Source: Terrisporobacter mayombei
Lineage (GTDB): Bacteria; Bacillota; Clostridia; Peptostreptococcales; Peptostreptococcaceae
Direction: 5' to 3'
Assembly: GCF_014333445.1 (NCBI RefSeq)
Contig: NZ_JACRYU010000022.1
Location: 1 to 58,157 of the forward strand
DNA: 58,157 nucleotides
Positions within the stretch are counted from its first letter, which is position 1. Every line of letters begins with the position of its first letter. The notes under the pieces were generated by a model, which saw only the letters and a list, made by a program, of their open reading frames with translations, did no database searches and was not told where the DNA came from. Shown here in pieces: positions 35,962-43,837 of the stretch. Position numbers and translations under genes: made by a program.

Positions 35962-37368
35962 ATAGTATTCAGTAGTATAGTATTTTTATTTACTTTTTTA
36001 CCAATTTCACTTTTGGTGTATTACCTTTCACCAAAAAGATTTAAAAATGCAATTTTATTATTAACTAGTTTAGTTTTTTATGCTTGGGGTGAACCTATAT
36101 ATATATTCCTTATGATTGGAACAATCATATTTGACTATATAATGGCACTACAAATTGATAAGTATAAAAGACAAAGAACAAAATCAAGATTGCTATTTAT
36201 TATAACTCTATTGGTTAATGCAGGAATTTTAGTTTTCTTCAAGTATATTGGATTTATAATTGGAAATATAAACACATTGTTTTCAATCAATATTCCCTTT
36301 GAAGAACTAGCATTACCAGTAGGTATATCTTTTTATACATTCCAAGTACTATCTTACATAGTGGATGTCTACTTAGGAAAAGTTCCAGTTCAAAGAAATT
36401 TAATTTCTTTTGGTGCATATGTTACAATGTTCCCTCAGCTTGTGGCAGGGCCTATTGTTAGATATGAGTCAATAGAAGAACAATTAAATTATAGAGATGA
36501 ATCTCTTGAAAAATTTGGACAAGGTGTGGAACGTTTTATCCAAGGTTTAGGTAAGAAAGTATTACTTGCAAATAATATAGGTATGGTTTGGACTGCTATA
36601 TCAGCTATGGATTTAGGTAATATGTCAGTATTAACTGCATGGATAGGTATAATTGCTTACACATTCCAAATTTATTTTGACTTTAGTGGTTATTCAGATA
36701 TGGCAATAGGTCTTGGAAAAATGTTTGGATTTGATTTTACAGAAAACTTCAACTTCCCATATATATCTAAAAGTGCCACAGAGTTTTGGAGGAGATGGCA
36801 TATATCACTAGGTTCTTGGTTTAGAGAGTATATTTATATACCTCTTGGAGGAAATAGAGTTGCTTTAGGAAAACAAATCAGAAATATATTTGCAGTTTGG
36901 TTTTTAACTGGACTTTGGCATGGAGCAAGTTGGAACTTTATAGTATGGGGATTATATTATGGTGTAATTCTATTACTAGAAAAAATGGTATTTAAAAATA
37001 TACTTGAGAAAACTCCAAACTTTATAAAACATGCATACACATTATTATTAGTAGTTATAGGATGGGTATTCTTTGCTAGTACAGATTTAACTATGGCAAT
37101 AAATTATATCAAAGTTATGTTTGGTATAGGAAATAATCCATTAATAGATAATACTGGTATTTATTATCTTTATACTAATGCAATAATGTTTGTTATTTTA
37201 GCAATCTGTTCAACACCAATTGTTAAAATGATATTAGATAATATTGTAATTAAATCAAGAACAAAATACATTAATATTTCTTTAATTGTATATATGTTAA
37301 TTTTATTTTTAGCTACGGCTTATTTAGTAAATGAAACTTATAATCCGTTCTTATACTTTAGATTCTAG
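35962..37368 (+). CDS. MBOAT family O-acyltransferase (AlgI/DltB-like) with apparent ATA start codon
   Basis: 468 aa from ATA at 35962, 8 bases after GAGGGAGG. From there the protein begins VFSSIVFLFTFLP, the usual AlgI/MBOAT N-terminus that normally follows Met. The next canonical codons (TTG 36010, GTG 36013) would cut the first membrane helix and have no RBS. About 11 membrane helices; RWHISLG near 279 and WHGASWNFIVWG near 318 with the catalytic His. It moves acyl groups across the membrane for transfer to an extracellular polymer by the SGNH/DHHW partners. Certain coding extent is 36013-37368. Confidence 0.85.
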   Translation: MVFSSIVFLFTFLPISLLVYYLSPKRFKNAILLLTSLVFYAWGEPIYIFLMIGTIIFDYIMALQIDKYKRQRTKSRLLFIITLLVNAGILVFFKYIGFIIGNINTLFSINIPFEELALPVGISFYTFQVLSYIVDVYLGKVPVQRNLISFGAYVTMFPQLVAGPIVRYESIEEQLNYRDESLEKFGQGVERFIQGLGKKVLLANNIGMVWTAISAMDLGNMSVLTAWIGIIAYTFQIYFDFSGYSDMAIGLGKMFGFDFTENFNFPYISKSATEFWRRWHISLGSWFREYIYIPLGGNRVALGKQIRNIFAVWFLTGLWHGASWNFIVWGLYYGVILLLEKMVFKNILEKTPNFIKHAYTLLLVVIGWVFFASTDLTMAINYIKVMFGIGNNPLIDNTGIYYLYTNAIMFVILAICSTPIVKMILDNIVIKSRTKYINISLIVYMLILFLATAYLVNETYNPFLYFRF

Positions 37369-37386
37369 GGGAGGGCGAGATTAATT

Positions 37387-38553
37387 ATGAATAAAAAATC
37401 TAAAATTAGAAATAATAAAAAATCTTATTATCAAGCATCCGCAGTAATATTTATATTGTTTATAGGAATATTTGTAGGTGCGAATTTAATTACTAAAGAT
37501 AAGACTTACTCAGAGACAGAAAATAGAATTTTAGCTACAAAACCTAATTTTACAATAGATAGATTATTAGAAGGTAGATTTACCTCTAAATTTGAAGATT
37601 ATGTAGTAGACCAATTTATAGGGAGAGACTTCTTCACTAATATAAAAATGAGTGTAGACAAACTATTAGGAAGAAATCAAGCTAATGGAGTATTTTTAGG
37701 AAAAGATGGATATCTTATAGAAGACTTTACAGCTCCTAATGAAGAAGCAGTAAATCAAAATTTACAAGCTATTGATAATTTTTCAAAAAGATATAAGGAT
37801 GTTAAGCAATATATGCTAATTTCACCAACGTCAGTAGGTATATTAAAAGATAAACTTCCTTATAGTGCTCCAGTAATAGATCAAGAATCTTATTTAAAAT
37901 CATACAAAGAAAAGTTACCTTCAAGTATTAAATTTGTGGATACTTATGAAACGTTAAATAATCACAAAGATGAGTATATATTTTATAAGACAGATCATCA
38001 CTGGACAAGTTTAGGTGCTTTTTATTCTTATGAAAAACTAGCTGAAGATATGGGGCTAAAGAAAAAACCAGATGATTATTACAATGTTCAATTAGTATCA
38101 AATGATTTCTTTGGAGCATTATCATCTAAGAGCGGGTATGATGTGAAAGAAGGAGATAAAGTTCAAGTTTATATACCTGCTAAAAATGAGAAGTATATAG
38201 TTGTAAACTATGTAGAGGAACAAGAAAAATCAGCATCTTTATATAGCAGTGAAGCTTTAGAAAAAAAAGACAATTATGAGGTTTTCTTAAAGGGAAACCA
38301 TCCTTTAGTTAAAATAAAAACTTCTGCTAAGAATGATAAGACTTTGCTTATATTTAAAGATTCTTATGCTAATAGTTTTATACCATTTTTAACAAATGAT
38401 TTTAGCAAAATTATAGTTGTTGACCCAAGATATTACTACGAAGATATAGATAAGTTAATGGAACAAGAAAATGTTAATGAAGTATTATATTTATATAATG
38501 CAAATACATTCTTCAGTGACAGATCTTTATATCCAGTACTAAATAATGAATAA
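37387..38553 (+). CDS. DHHW-motif protein (AlgJ/AlgX-like SGNH acetyltransferase)
   Basis: 388 aa, ATG at 37387; GGGGAGGGCGAG upstream. One N-terminal membrane helix (about 15-35) and an extracellular domain. DHHW lies near 202-205 in KTDHHWTSLGAF, and IFKDSYANSF near 317 carries the probable nucleophile Ser. AlgJ/AlgX-type proteins transfer acetyl groups delivered by the MBOAT protein onto polysaccharide. The target polymer here is unknown. Last gene of the SGNH-DUF4358-MBOAT-DHHW operon. Confidence 0.85.
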   Translation: MNKKSKIRNNKKSYYQASAVIFILFIGIFVGANLITKDKTYSETENRILATKPNFTIDRLLEGRFTSKFEDYVVDQFIGRDFFTNIKMSVDKLLGRNQANGVFLGKDGYLIEDFTAPNEEAVNQNLQAIDNFSKRYKDVKQYMLISPTSVGILKDKLPYSAPVIDQESYLKSYKEKLPSSIKFVDTYETLNNHKDEYIFYKTDHHWTSLGAFYSYEKLAEDMGLKKKPDDYYNVQLVSNDFFGALSSKSGYDVKEGDKVQVYIPAKNEKYIVVNYVEEQEKSASLYSSEALEKKDNYEVFLKGNHPLVKIKTSAKNDKTLLIFKDSYANSFIPFLTNDFSKIIVVDPRYYYEDIDKLMEQENVNEVLYLYNANTFFSDRSLYPVLNNE

Positions 38554-38596
38554 AAAAAATCCCTTGAGATTTAAATAATCTTGAGGGATTTTTTTA
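38552..38596 (+). terminator. Terminator of the O-acetylation operon
   Basis: Long stem, AAAAATCCCTTGAGATT with AATCTTGAGGGATTTTT (two G-U pairs), AAAT-type loop, T7. Confidence 0.9.
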
Positions 38597-38658
38597 GATA
38601 AGTGAAATTTTTATTTAAGGAAAATGATGGTAGATTATAAAAAGTTAAGATAATTATG

Positions 38659-38681
38659 GTATAAAATGTAACATTTTATAC
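38659..38681. promoter_or_regulatory. Perfect 23-bp palindrome, operator-like
   Basis: GTATAAAATGT-A-ACATTTTATAC: two 11-bp half sites with a single central base, 66 bases before the start of paralogue 2. A one-base spacer cannot form an RNA hairpin loop, so a dimeric DNA-binding protein is the more natural reading. Not found upstream of the other paralogues. Confidence 0.5.
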
Positions 38682-38746
38682 ATAAGAATCATATTTTAAA
38701 GTAAATAAGTAATAAGCTTATTAAATATCAAAAAGGAGTAGATAGT

Positions 38747-38959
38747 ATGTCAAATGAAGTTAATTATTCTCGTTTTTTTGGAGGATGTGGATTTAATTTT
38801 GGTGGATGGTTATTACCGCTATTAGTGATTTTTGTATTATTTTCATTTGGAGATGACTTATTAGATTTTATTTTCTGTGAAGATTCAGCTCTAATATGGA
38901 TAATAATTTTAGTATTATTATTTATGTTTGTAGGCGAAGATGATGGTTGCTGCTGCTAA
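38747..38959 (+). CDS. FFGG/Cys-tail small membrane protein, paralogue 2
   Basis: 70 aa, RBS AAAAGGAGTAG. SRFFGGCGFNFGG (8-20), helix about 21-37, acidic FGDDLLDFIFCEDS turn, second helix about 49-62 (IWIIILVLLFMF) and tail GEDDGCCC. The closest relative in the window is paralogue 1 (same SRFFGG head and DDGCCC tail). Own spacer with a palindrome and its own terminator, so it is probably regulated separately. Function unknown. Confidence 0.75.
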   Translation: MSNEVNYSRFFGGCGFNFGGWLLPLLVIFVLFSFGDDLLDFIFCEDSALIWIIILVLLFMFVGEDDGCCC

Positions 38960-38969
38960 TTAAACAAGG

Positions 38970-39013
38970 CGCCCTTTTATAAATAAATTTATTTATAAAA
39001 GGGCGTTTTTTTT
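38970..39013 (+). terminator. Terminator after paralogue 2
   Basis: Perfect 36-bp palindrome 38970-39005 (CGCCC...GGGCG), then T8; the folded loop must open a few base pairs. Confidence 0.9.
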
Positions 39014-39137
39014 GAAAAAAGTAATAACACTTTTATCTTTGCTACATATGATATATTATGAGAGTTTTGCCAAATTATAAGCATCTTGTATTTACATAAA
39101 ATAGGCTATCTCTTTTAAATAAAAGGGAGGTAATTAC

Positions 39138-39362
39138 ATGAATAGTAGGCTGACTAGAATGTTTGAATGTATGGGGGGAACAGGATGGTGGATCATAGTT
39201 TTATTTTTCTTATTTTTGGCCTTCCAGGAATGTTGGGCTGAAATATCTATAGCAGACTGGATTCCATTTTTAATCCTACTACTAATAGTTTGTGCTTGTG
39301 ATATAGGAAGAGATGATTGTAACTGCTTAGATAATACTTCAGACTGCAATTGTTGTTGCTAG
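39138..39362 (+). CDS. FFGG/Cys-tail small membrane protein, paralogue 3
   Basis: 74 aa, RBS AAGGGAGGTAATT. The head is diverged (MFECMGG at 8-14), followed by WWIIVLFFLFLAF (17-29), the loop QECWAEISIADW, the second helix IPFLILLLIVCAC, and a long tail with seven more cysteines ending CNCCC. The membrane part is nearly the same as in paralogues 4 and 5; the tail is longer. Function unknown. Confidence 0.75.
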   Translation: MNSRLTRMFECMGGTGWWIIVLFFLFLAFQECWAEISIADWIPFLILLLIVCACDIGRDDCNCLDNTSDCNCCC

Positions 39363-39384
39363 TATTGCAAGACAAAGGTAATTC

Positions 39385-39457
39385 CTATTTAAAGAAAGGC
39401 TACTATTGTTATTTTATTAATTGACAATAGTAGCTATCTTTATAAATAGTCTTTTTT
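39385..39457 (+). terminator. Terminator after paralogue 3
   Basis: Long hairpin: CTATTTAAAGA with TCTTTATAAATAG outside and GCTACTATTGT (39399-39409) with ACAATAGTAGC (39424-39434) inside, followed by TCTTTTTTATT. Confidence 0.8.
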
Positions 39458-39571
39458 ATTAAACTAGCATAAATTTATTATCACAAATAATAAGTTTTGC
39501 ATATTATATGTTAAGAGCGAAAGCTCAATAAATAAAAATTTAAAATATATATCAACAGGAGGTATACAACA

Positions 39572-39751
39572 ATGTTAGACAGATTATTTGGTGGAGAAGG
39601 ATTCTTTGGTGGAGGAGCTTGGTGGATAATAGTATTATTCTTCCTATTCTTAGCATTTGGGGATAGTTGGGTAGATATAGACATAATGGCATGGATACCA
39701 TTCTTAATAATATTATTAATTCTTTGCAGTTGTGGTGGATGTTTAGACTAA
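39572..39751 (+). CDS. FFGG/Cys-tail small membrane protein, paralogue 4 (59 aa)
   Basis: 59 aa, ATG at 39572 behind AACAGGAGGTATACAAC, stop TAA at 39749. Short enough to be missed by a 60-residue cutoff. MLDRLFGGEGFFGGG head, WWIIVLFFLFLAFGD helix, loop WVDIDIMAW, second helix IPFLIILLILC, tail SCGGCLD with fewer cysteines than its relatives. 29 bases upstream of paralogue 5 without a terminator, so these two are a tandem duplicate pair in one transcript. Confidence 0.8.
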   Translation: MLDRLFGGEGFFGGGAWWIIVLFFLFLAFGDSWVDIDIMAWIPFLIILLILCSCGGCLD

Positions 39752-39780
39752 GTTGACTAAAAATATAGGAGGACAGGATT

Positions 39781-39978
39781 ATGTTAGATAGATTTTTTGG
39801 AGATGATGGATTTTTTGGTGGAGGAGCTTGGTGGATAATAATATTATTCTTCCTATTCTTAGCATTTGGAGATTGTTGGGCAGATTTTGATATCTGTGCA
39901 TGGATACCATTCCTAATACTATTATTAATAGTTTGTGCATCAGAAGGCTTTGGTTTTGATGATGGATGTGGATGCTAA
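39781..39978 (+). CDS. FFGG/Cys-tail small membrane protein, paralogue 5
   Basis: 65 aa, RBS ATAGGAGGACAGG. MLDRFFGDDGFFGGG head, WWIIILFFLFLAFGD helix, loop WADFDICAW, second helix IPFLILLLIVC, tail FDDGCGC. The nucleotide sequence of the head and first helix is close to that of paralogue 4, showing a recent duplication. Function unknown; the two-helix hairpin topology would place both the head and the Cys tail on the same side. Confidence 0.78.
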   Translation: MLDRFFGDDGFFGGGAWWIIILFFLFLAFGDCWADFDICAWIPFLILLLIVCASEGFGFDDGCGC

Positions 39979-40022
39979 TTAGTATCTTACAAAGATAAAA
40001 TTAATTTGTAATTAGAAATAAG

Positions 40023-40069
40023 TTAGCGTAGGCTTATATAAAATGATATAAGTTTACGCTAATTTTTTT
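40023..40069 (+). terminator. Terminator after paralogue 5
   Basis: TTAGCGTAGGCTTATAT (40023-40039) with ATATAAGTTTACGCTAA (40046-40062), two G-U pairs, T7. Confidence 0.9.
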
Positions 40070-40425
40070 ATTATAAAATAGTATTAAAGAAAAATATAAT
40101 AGCTTAGTTATAGATATTCCGTTTCATTTAAAATATTCTAAGATTGTACTTATAATTGATTTTATTATACTTAACTGTAGGAAATCAAACTCTTTTGTTA
40201 TTTATGGAAAAGTTTAATATATATTTATATTTTAAAGAATATATATTTATTTAATATAAAAAAATAGGTATATACATAATTTACTGCTATTGATAATTTT
40301 AAGACAAATGTAATTTAAAAAATTTAGGGTGATTATTTGTGCTATTTTTTGTAAAATAATATTTATTATAAATTTAAGTTATTTTTAAATCAATAAAATG
40401 GAGAAATATCATCAGGAGGGTTAGC
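40070..40425. other. AT-rich spacer without recognised genes
   Basis: About 356 bases of very AT-rich sequence. No open reading frame with an RBS, tRNA, riboswitch or clear repeat was seen apart from the RBS (CAGGAGGG) of the following oxidoreductase gene at its end. Confidence 0.6.
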
Positions 40426-41676
40426 ATGAAAGAATTAAATTTAAAGAATATACATGAAGATATTAATAGATGTTTTCTATGTAAAAAGCCAAGATGTAGA
40501 AATAATTGTCCTATAGATACACCAATACCAGATATAATTGAAATGTTTAAAGATGGAAAGTTAGAAGAAGCTGGTGAAATTTTATTTAATAATAATCCAT
40601 TATCAGCAATATGTGGTGTAATCTGTCCTCATGAAGACCAATGTTTAGGTAATTGCATAAGAGGAGTAAAAAGTGAGCCAGTAAAATTCCATGAATTAGA
40701 AACATACATATCAAGTGAATATTTAAAAAATGCGAGATTTAAACAAGATGGAGTAATTAATAATAGAATAGCAATAGTTGGCTCTGGACCTGCCGGAATA
40801 ACTTTAGCTTTTATTCTTGCTAAAAAAGGATATAAGATAACCATATTTGAGAAAAATTCTGAGATAGGCGGGGTTTTAAGATATGGTATACCAGACTTCA
40901 GATTATCTAGAGAAATTTTAGATAATATAGAAGAAAGATTATTAGAATTAAATGTTAAGATAAGATACAATGCTTTAGTTGGTCCTGTTTTAACTATTGA
41001 TAAATTATTAGAAGATGGATACAGCGCAATATTTATAGGCACTGGAGTATGGAATCCAAGAACTCTAAGTATAAAAGGGGAAAGTTTAGGTCATGTTCAC
41101 TATGCAATTAACTACTTAAAATCACCAAGATCATTTAGATTAGGGGAAAAAGTAGTTATAATAGGTGCTGGAAATGTGGCTATGGATGCAGCTAGAACAG
41201 CCAAATATTACGGTGCAAAAGATGTTAGAGTTGTATATAGAAAAGATTTTGAAGATATGACAGCAACTAATGCAGAAATAAACGATGCAAAAGAAGAAGG
41301 AGTAGATTTTGAATTATTTAAGGCTCCTGTGGAAATAGTTGATGAAGGTGTTGTATTTATAGATACTAAAAAAGTTGAAGATGAAGATGGAAAAGTTAGA
41401 CTTATCAATATAGAGGGATCTGAAAAACTTATGGAAGCTGACTCTGTAATAATAGCAGTTAGCCAAAGTCCAAAGAATAATATAGTTTCTAATACACAAA
41501 ATCTTGAGACTAATAGACATGGACTGCTTGTTATAGACGATATAGGTCATACGACTAAGCAAGGTGTTTTTGCATCTGGAGATGTTGTAACTGGTGCTAG
41601 GACTGTTGTTGAGGCTGTAGCTCATGCTAAGTTGGTTGCTGAGACTATTCATGAGTACTGTCAAAGTGCTAATTAA
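40426..41676 (+). CDS. NAD(P)-dependent Fe-S oxidoreductase (GltD / PreT-like)
   Basis: 416 aa, ATG behind AGGAGGGTTAGC. The N-terminal helical Fe-S domain has two cysteine sets, C16, C19, C24, C28 and CGVICPHEDQCLGNC (near 63-77), which bind two [4Fe-4S] clusters in this family. FAD site VGSGPAGITLA near 118-128, NAD(P) site IIGAGNVAMDAA near 246-257, and a closing FASGDVVTGARTVVEA near 381-396. Resembles the small subunit of glutamate synthase and dihydropyrimidine dehydrogenase PreT. No large-subunit partner is present, so the electron acceptor is unknown. Confidence 0.88.
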   Translation: MKELNLKNIHEDINRCFLCKKPRCRNNCPIDTPIPDIIEMFKDGKLEEAGEILFNNNPLSAICGVICPHEDQCLGNCIRGVKSEPVKFHELETYISSEYLKNARFKQDGVINNRIAIVGSGPAGITLAFILAKKGYKITIFEKNSEIGGVLRYGIPDFRLSREILDNIEERLLELNVKIRYNALVGPVLTIDKLLEDGYSAIFIGTGVWNPRTLSIKGESLGHVHYAINYLKSPRSFRLGEKVVIIGAGNVAMDAARTAKYYGAKDVRVVYRKDFEDMTATNAEINDAKEEGVDFELFKAPVEIVDEGVVFIDTKKVEDEDGKVRLINIEGSEKLMEADSVIIAVSQSPKNNIVSNTQNLETNRHGLLVIDDIGHTTKQGVFASGDVVTGARTVVEAVAHAKLVAETIHEYCQSAN

Positions 41677-41708
41677 GATATTATCTAAACGAAAATAATT
41701 TTTTTATT

Positions 41709-41745
41709 AAAAAGGAATGATTGATTTATCATTCCTTTTTATATT
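41709..41745 (+). terminator. Terminator after the oxidoreductase
   Basis: AAAAAGGAATGAT (41709-41721) with ATCATTCCTTTTT (41728-41740), 6-nt loop, T-rich end. Confidence 0.9.
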
Positions 41746-42328
41746 TTAAATAAAGTAGAAATAGATAGTTCAAAATTGTATAATCATAATAACGTTTACT
41801 TATAATTGAGTTACTATTTTTGAATTTAAATGCATTTTGGTAAAGTTTTTTATAAGAGGATATACTATGTTGTTCTCCTTGGATTTTTTGTTTAAAAGTA
41901 TAGATGAAAGAGCAAGCGGTATTATTATAAATATATGTATATTAAAAGTATTAGTAAAAAATACTTGAATTTTATAATGAAAATAAATTTCAAAACAATG
42001 ATATATTTCCTCAAAACATAGATTTCATATAGAGAAAATAACATAGGCTGTAAATATGAACAACACATATCTATATTTTGAAGAAACTTGTGAAAATTTT
42101 ATGTTAAAGAAAAATTAATTATAGTTTTTGGCAAATATTTTGGTAATTACAAGTTAAGTCATTAAAGGAGACTACATTTAGATACAGAAATTATAAATGA
42201 TTAATAATATATACTTTATATTGGATTAATCTTTAGTAGGGATATATTAAAAAAAGTTGTATTATTTTGTAAAAATATGTAATAATTTAAATATAGATTA
42301 TACACATAACTAGATATGGGGGGAGACG
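41746..42328. other. Long AT-rich spacer upstream of the SH3b-SGNH gene
   Basis: About 580 bases. One tiny reading frame of 33 codons (41867-41968) follows AAGAGGATATACT, but nothing else supports it. No tRNA, riboswitch or repeat recognised. The spacer is unusually long for one gene and may carry regulatory sequence or decayed material. Confidence 0.5.
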
Positions 42329-43744
42329 ATGTTAAATCAAAAGATAAAAAAACATTTATCTACAATAGTAGCTGCTACAATGATGAGTGGAGTAGTTGCT
42401 ACAAAAAAAGTTGATGCGGCGCAAAATGCAAATAATGATACAGACGATAAATCTATAGCTAGTAAAAAAAGTTTAGCTACAAAAACAGGAAAAGTAATGT
42501 CAACAGCTTTAAATGTAAGAAGTGGAGCTAGTACAAACTATTCTGTTTTGGGAACTTTATTAGAAGGAGAGTCTGTTGAAATAGTATCAACAGCATCTAA
42601 TGGATGGTATAAAATAAAATATAAAAATTCATATGGATATGTAAACCATAGTTACATAGGAGATTTTTCAAATATTAAAGATAGTACACCTCAAGTCATT
42701 TCCACAGGAATTGTATCTGAAGATGCTCTAAGTGTAAGAGATAATAATTCTACAAGTAGTGAATATTTAGGATGTTTATACAAAGGTGATAAAGTACAAA
42801 TAGTTGAAAAAATGAGCAATAATTGGTATAAAATAAAATATAATAATGATTATGCTTATGTAAATGGAGCATATATAACCTTTAATAAGAATGTAACTTT
42901 AACAAAGCCTGTGTTAAAGATAGGAACTATTGATAATACAACTACTTTAAATGTAAGGAAGGGACCTAGTACAAACTATGAAACATTAGGAATTTTATCA
43001 AAAGGAAGTCAAGTAGAAATAGTAGACACAACATCTTACAGTGGATGGTATCAAATAAAGTATGGAAGTGAATATGCTTATATAAATAGTAGATATATAA
43101 ATTCAGGAAATAAGCCATACTCATCTAAAAGTACGACTTCTTCTATTAAAGCAGCATCAAATACAACTACTTCATCAAAAGCGAATATAACTTCTACACA
43201 AAGGACAAACTTAAATAATTTCTTATTCATAGGAGATTCTTTTACAGTTGGTATATCGAATGTAATAAAATCTCAAAATTCAAATGTATATGTTCATGCT
43301 AAAAGTGGAAGTAGACCTTCTTATTGGCTAGATAAAGTTGATTCAATGCCAAGTAATATCAGTGTAGAAGGTATTTGTTTATTAATAGGAGTTAATGGAG
43401 CTAGCACTAGTGAAAATATTACAGATACAAAAACATTAATAAATAAATTGATAACTAAATATCCAAACAAAACTATTTATGTTCAAAAAGTATTTCCTGT
43501 AGCAAAAACTTTCACGGGAGCAAATCCTGATAAATTTAATACTAGTATAAGGAATTTTAATAATCAAATACAAGCATTTTGCTCTAGTAAATCTAATGTG
43601 AAGTTTATAAATACAACAACAGGATTCGTTGATAATGAAGGGTATCTTTTACACTCATATGATGGGTTACATATATCTTCAAGTAAATCAGCAATATTTT
43701 ATAATAATATATTAAATGCTATAAAAATGCAGAGCAGTAAATAA
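42329..43744 (+). CDS. Secreted protein with three SH3b domains and a C-terminal SGNH hydrolase domain
   Basis: 471 aa, ATG behind ATGGGGGGAGACG. Signal peptide about 1-31 ending VDAA. Three bacterial SH3 repeats at about 52-112, 124-178 and 198-254 (ALNVRSGAS, ALSVRDNNS, TLNVRKGPS; each ends with GYVN or AYIN). A Ser/Thr-rich linker (about 258-290) leads to the SGNH domain (about 292-471) with FIGDSFTVG near 300 and DGLHIS near 446. SH3b domains bind peptidoglycan; the SGNH domain suggests a wall-bound esterase. Functionally it may relate to the O-acetylation cluster 4 kb upstream. Confidence 0.87.
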   Translation: MLNQKIKKHLSTIVAATMMSGVVATKKVDAAQNANNDTDDKSIASKKSLATKTGKVMSTALNVRSGASTNYSVLGTLLEGESVEIVSTASNGWYKIKYKNSYGYVNHSYIGDFSNIKDSTPQVISTGIVSEDALSVRDNNSTSSEYLGCLYKGDKVQIVEKMSNNWYKIKYNNDYAYVNGAYITFNKNVTLTKPVLKIGTIDNTTTLNVRKGPSTNYETLGILSKGSQVEIVDTTSYSGWYQIKYGSEYAYINSRYINSGNKPYSSKSTTSSIKAASNTTTSSKANITSTQRTNLNNFLFIGDSFTVGISNVIKSQNSNVYVHAKSGSRPSYWLDKVDSMPSNISVEGICLLIGVNGASTSENITDTKTLINKLITKYPNKTIYVQKVFPVAKTFTGANPDKFNTSIRNFNNQIQAFCSSKSNVKFINTTTGFVDNEGYLLHSYDGLHISSSKSAIFYNNILNAIKMQSSK

Positions 43745-43783
43745 TTTTAAGATAGTATTATAAATTAACTACCTTGGAAAAAT

Positions 43784-43834
43784 AAAAAGCACTTTAGATA
43801 GATTCGTTTTGAAACTGTCTAAAGTACTTTTACA
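43784..43834. terminator. Bidirectional terminator between the SH3b-SGNH gene and the M42 peptidase
   Basis: AAAAGCACTTTAGATAG (43785-43801) with CTGTCTAAAGTACTTTT (43815-43831), G-U pairs, A-run before and T-run after. Confidence 0.85.
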
Positions 43835-43837
43835 GAA

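Noticed and set aside
41867..41968. 33-codon ORF in the spacer before the SH3b-SGNH gene
   Set aside because: Has a fair RBS-like AAGAGGA, but its length and composition are within chance for AT-rich DNA and no family or repeat supports it.
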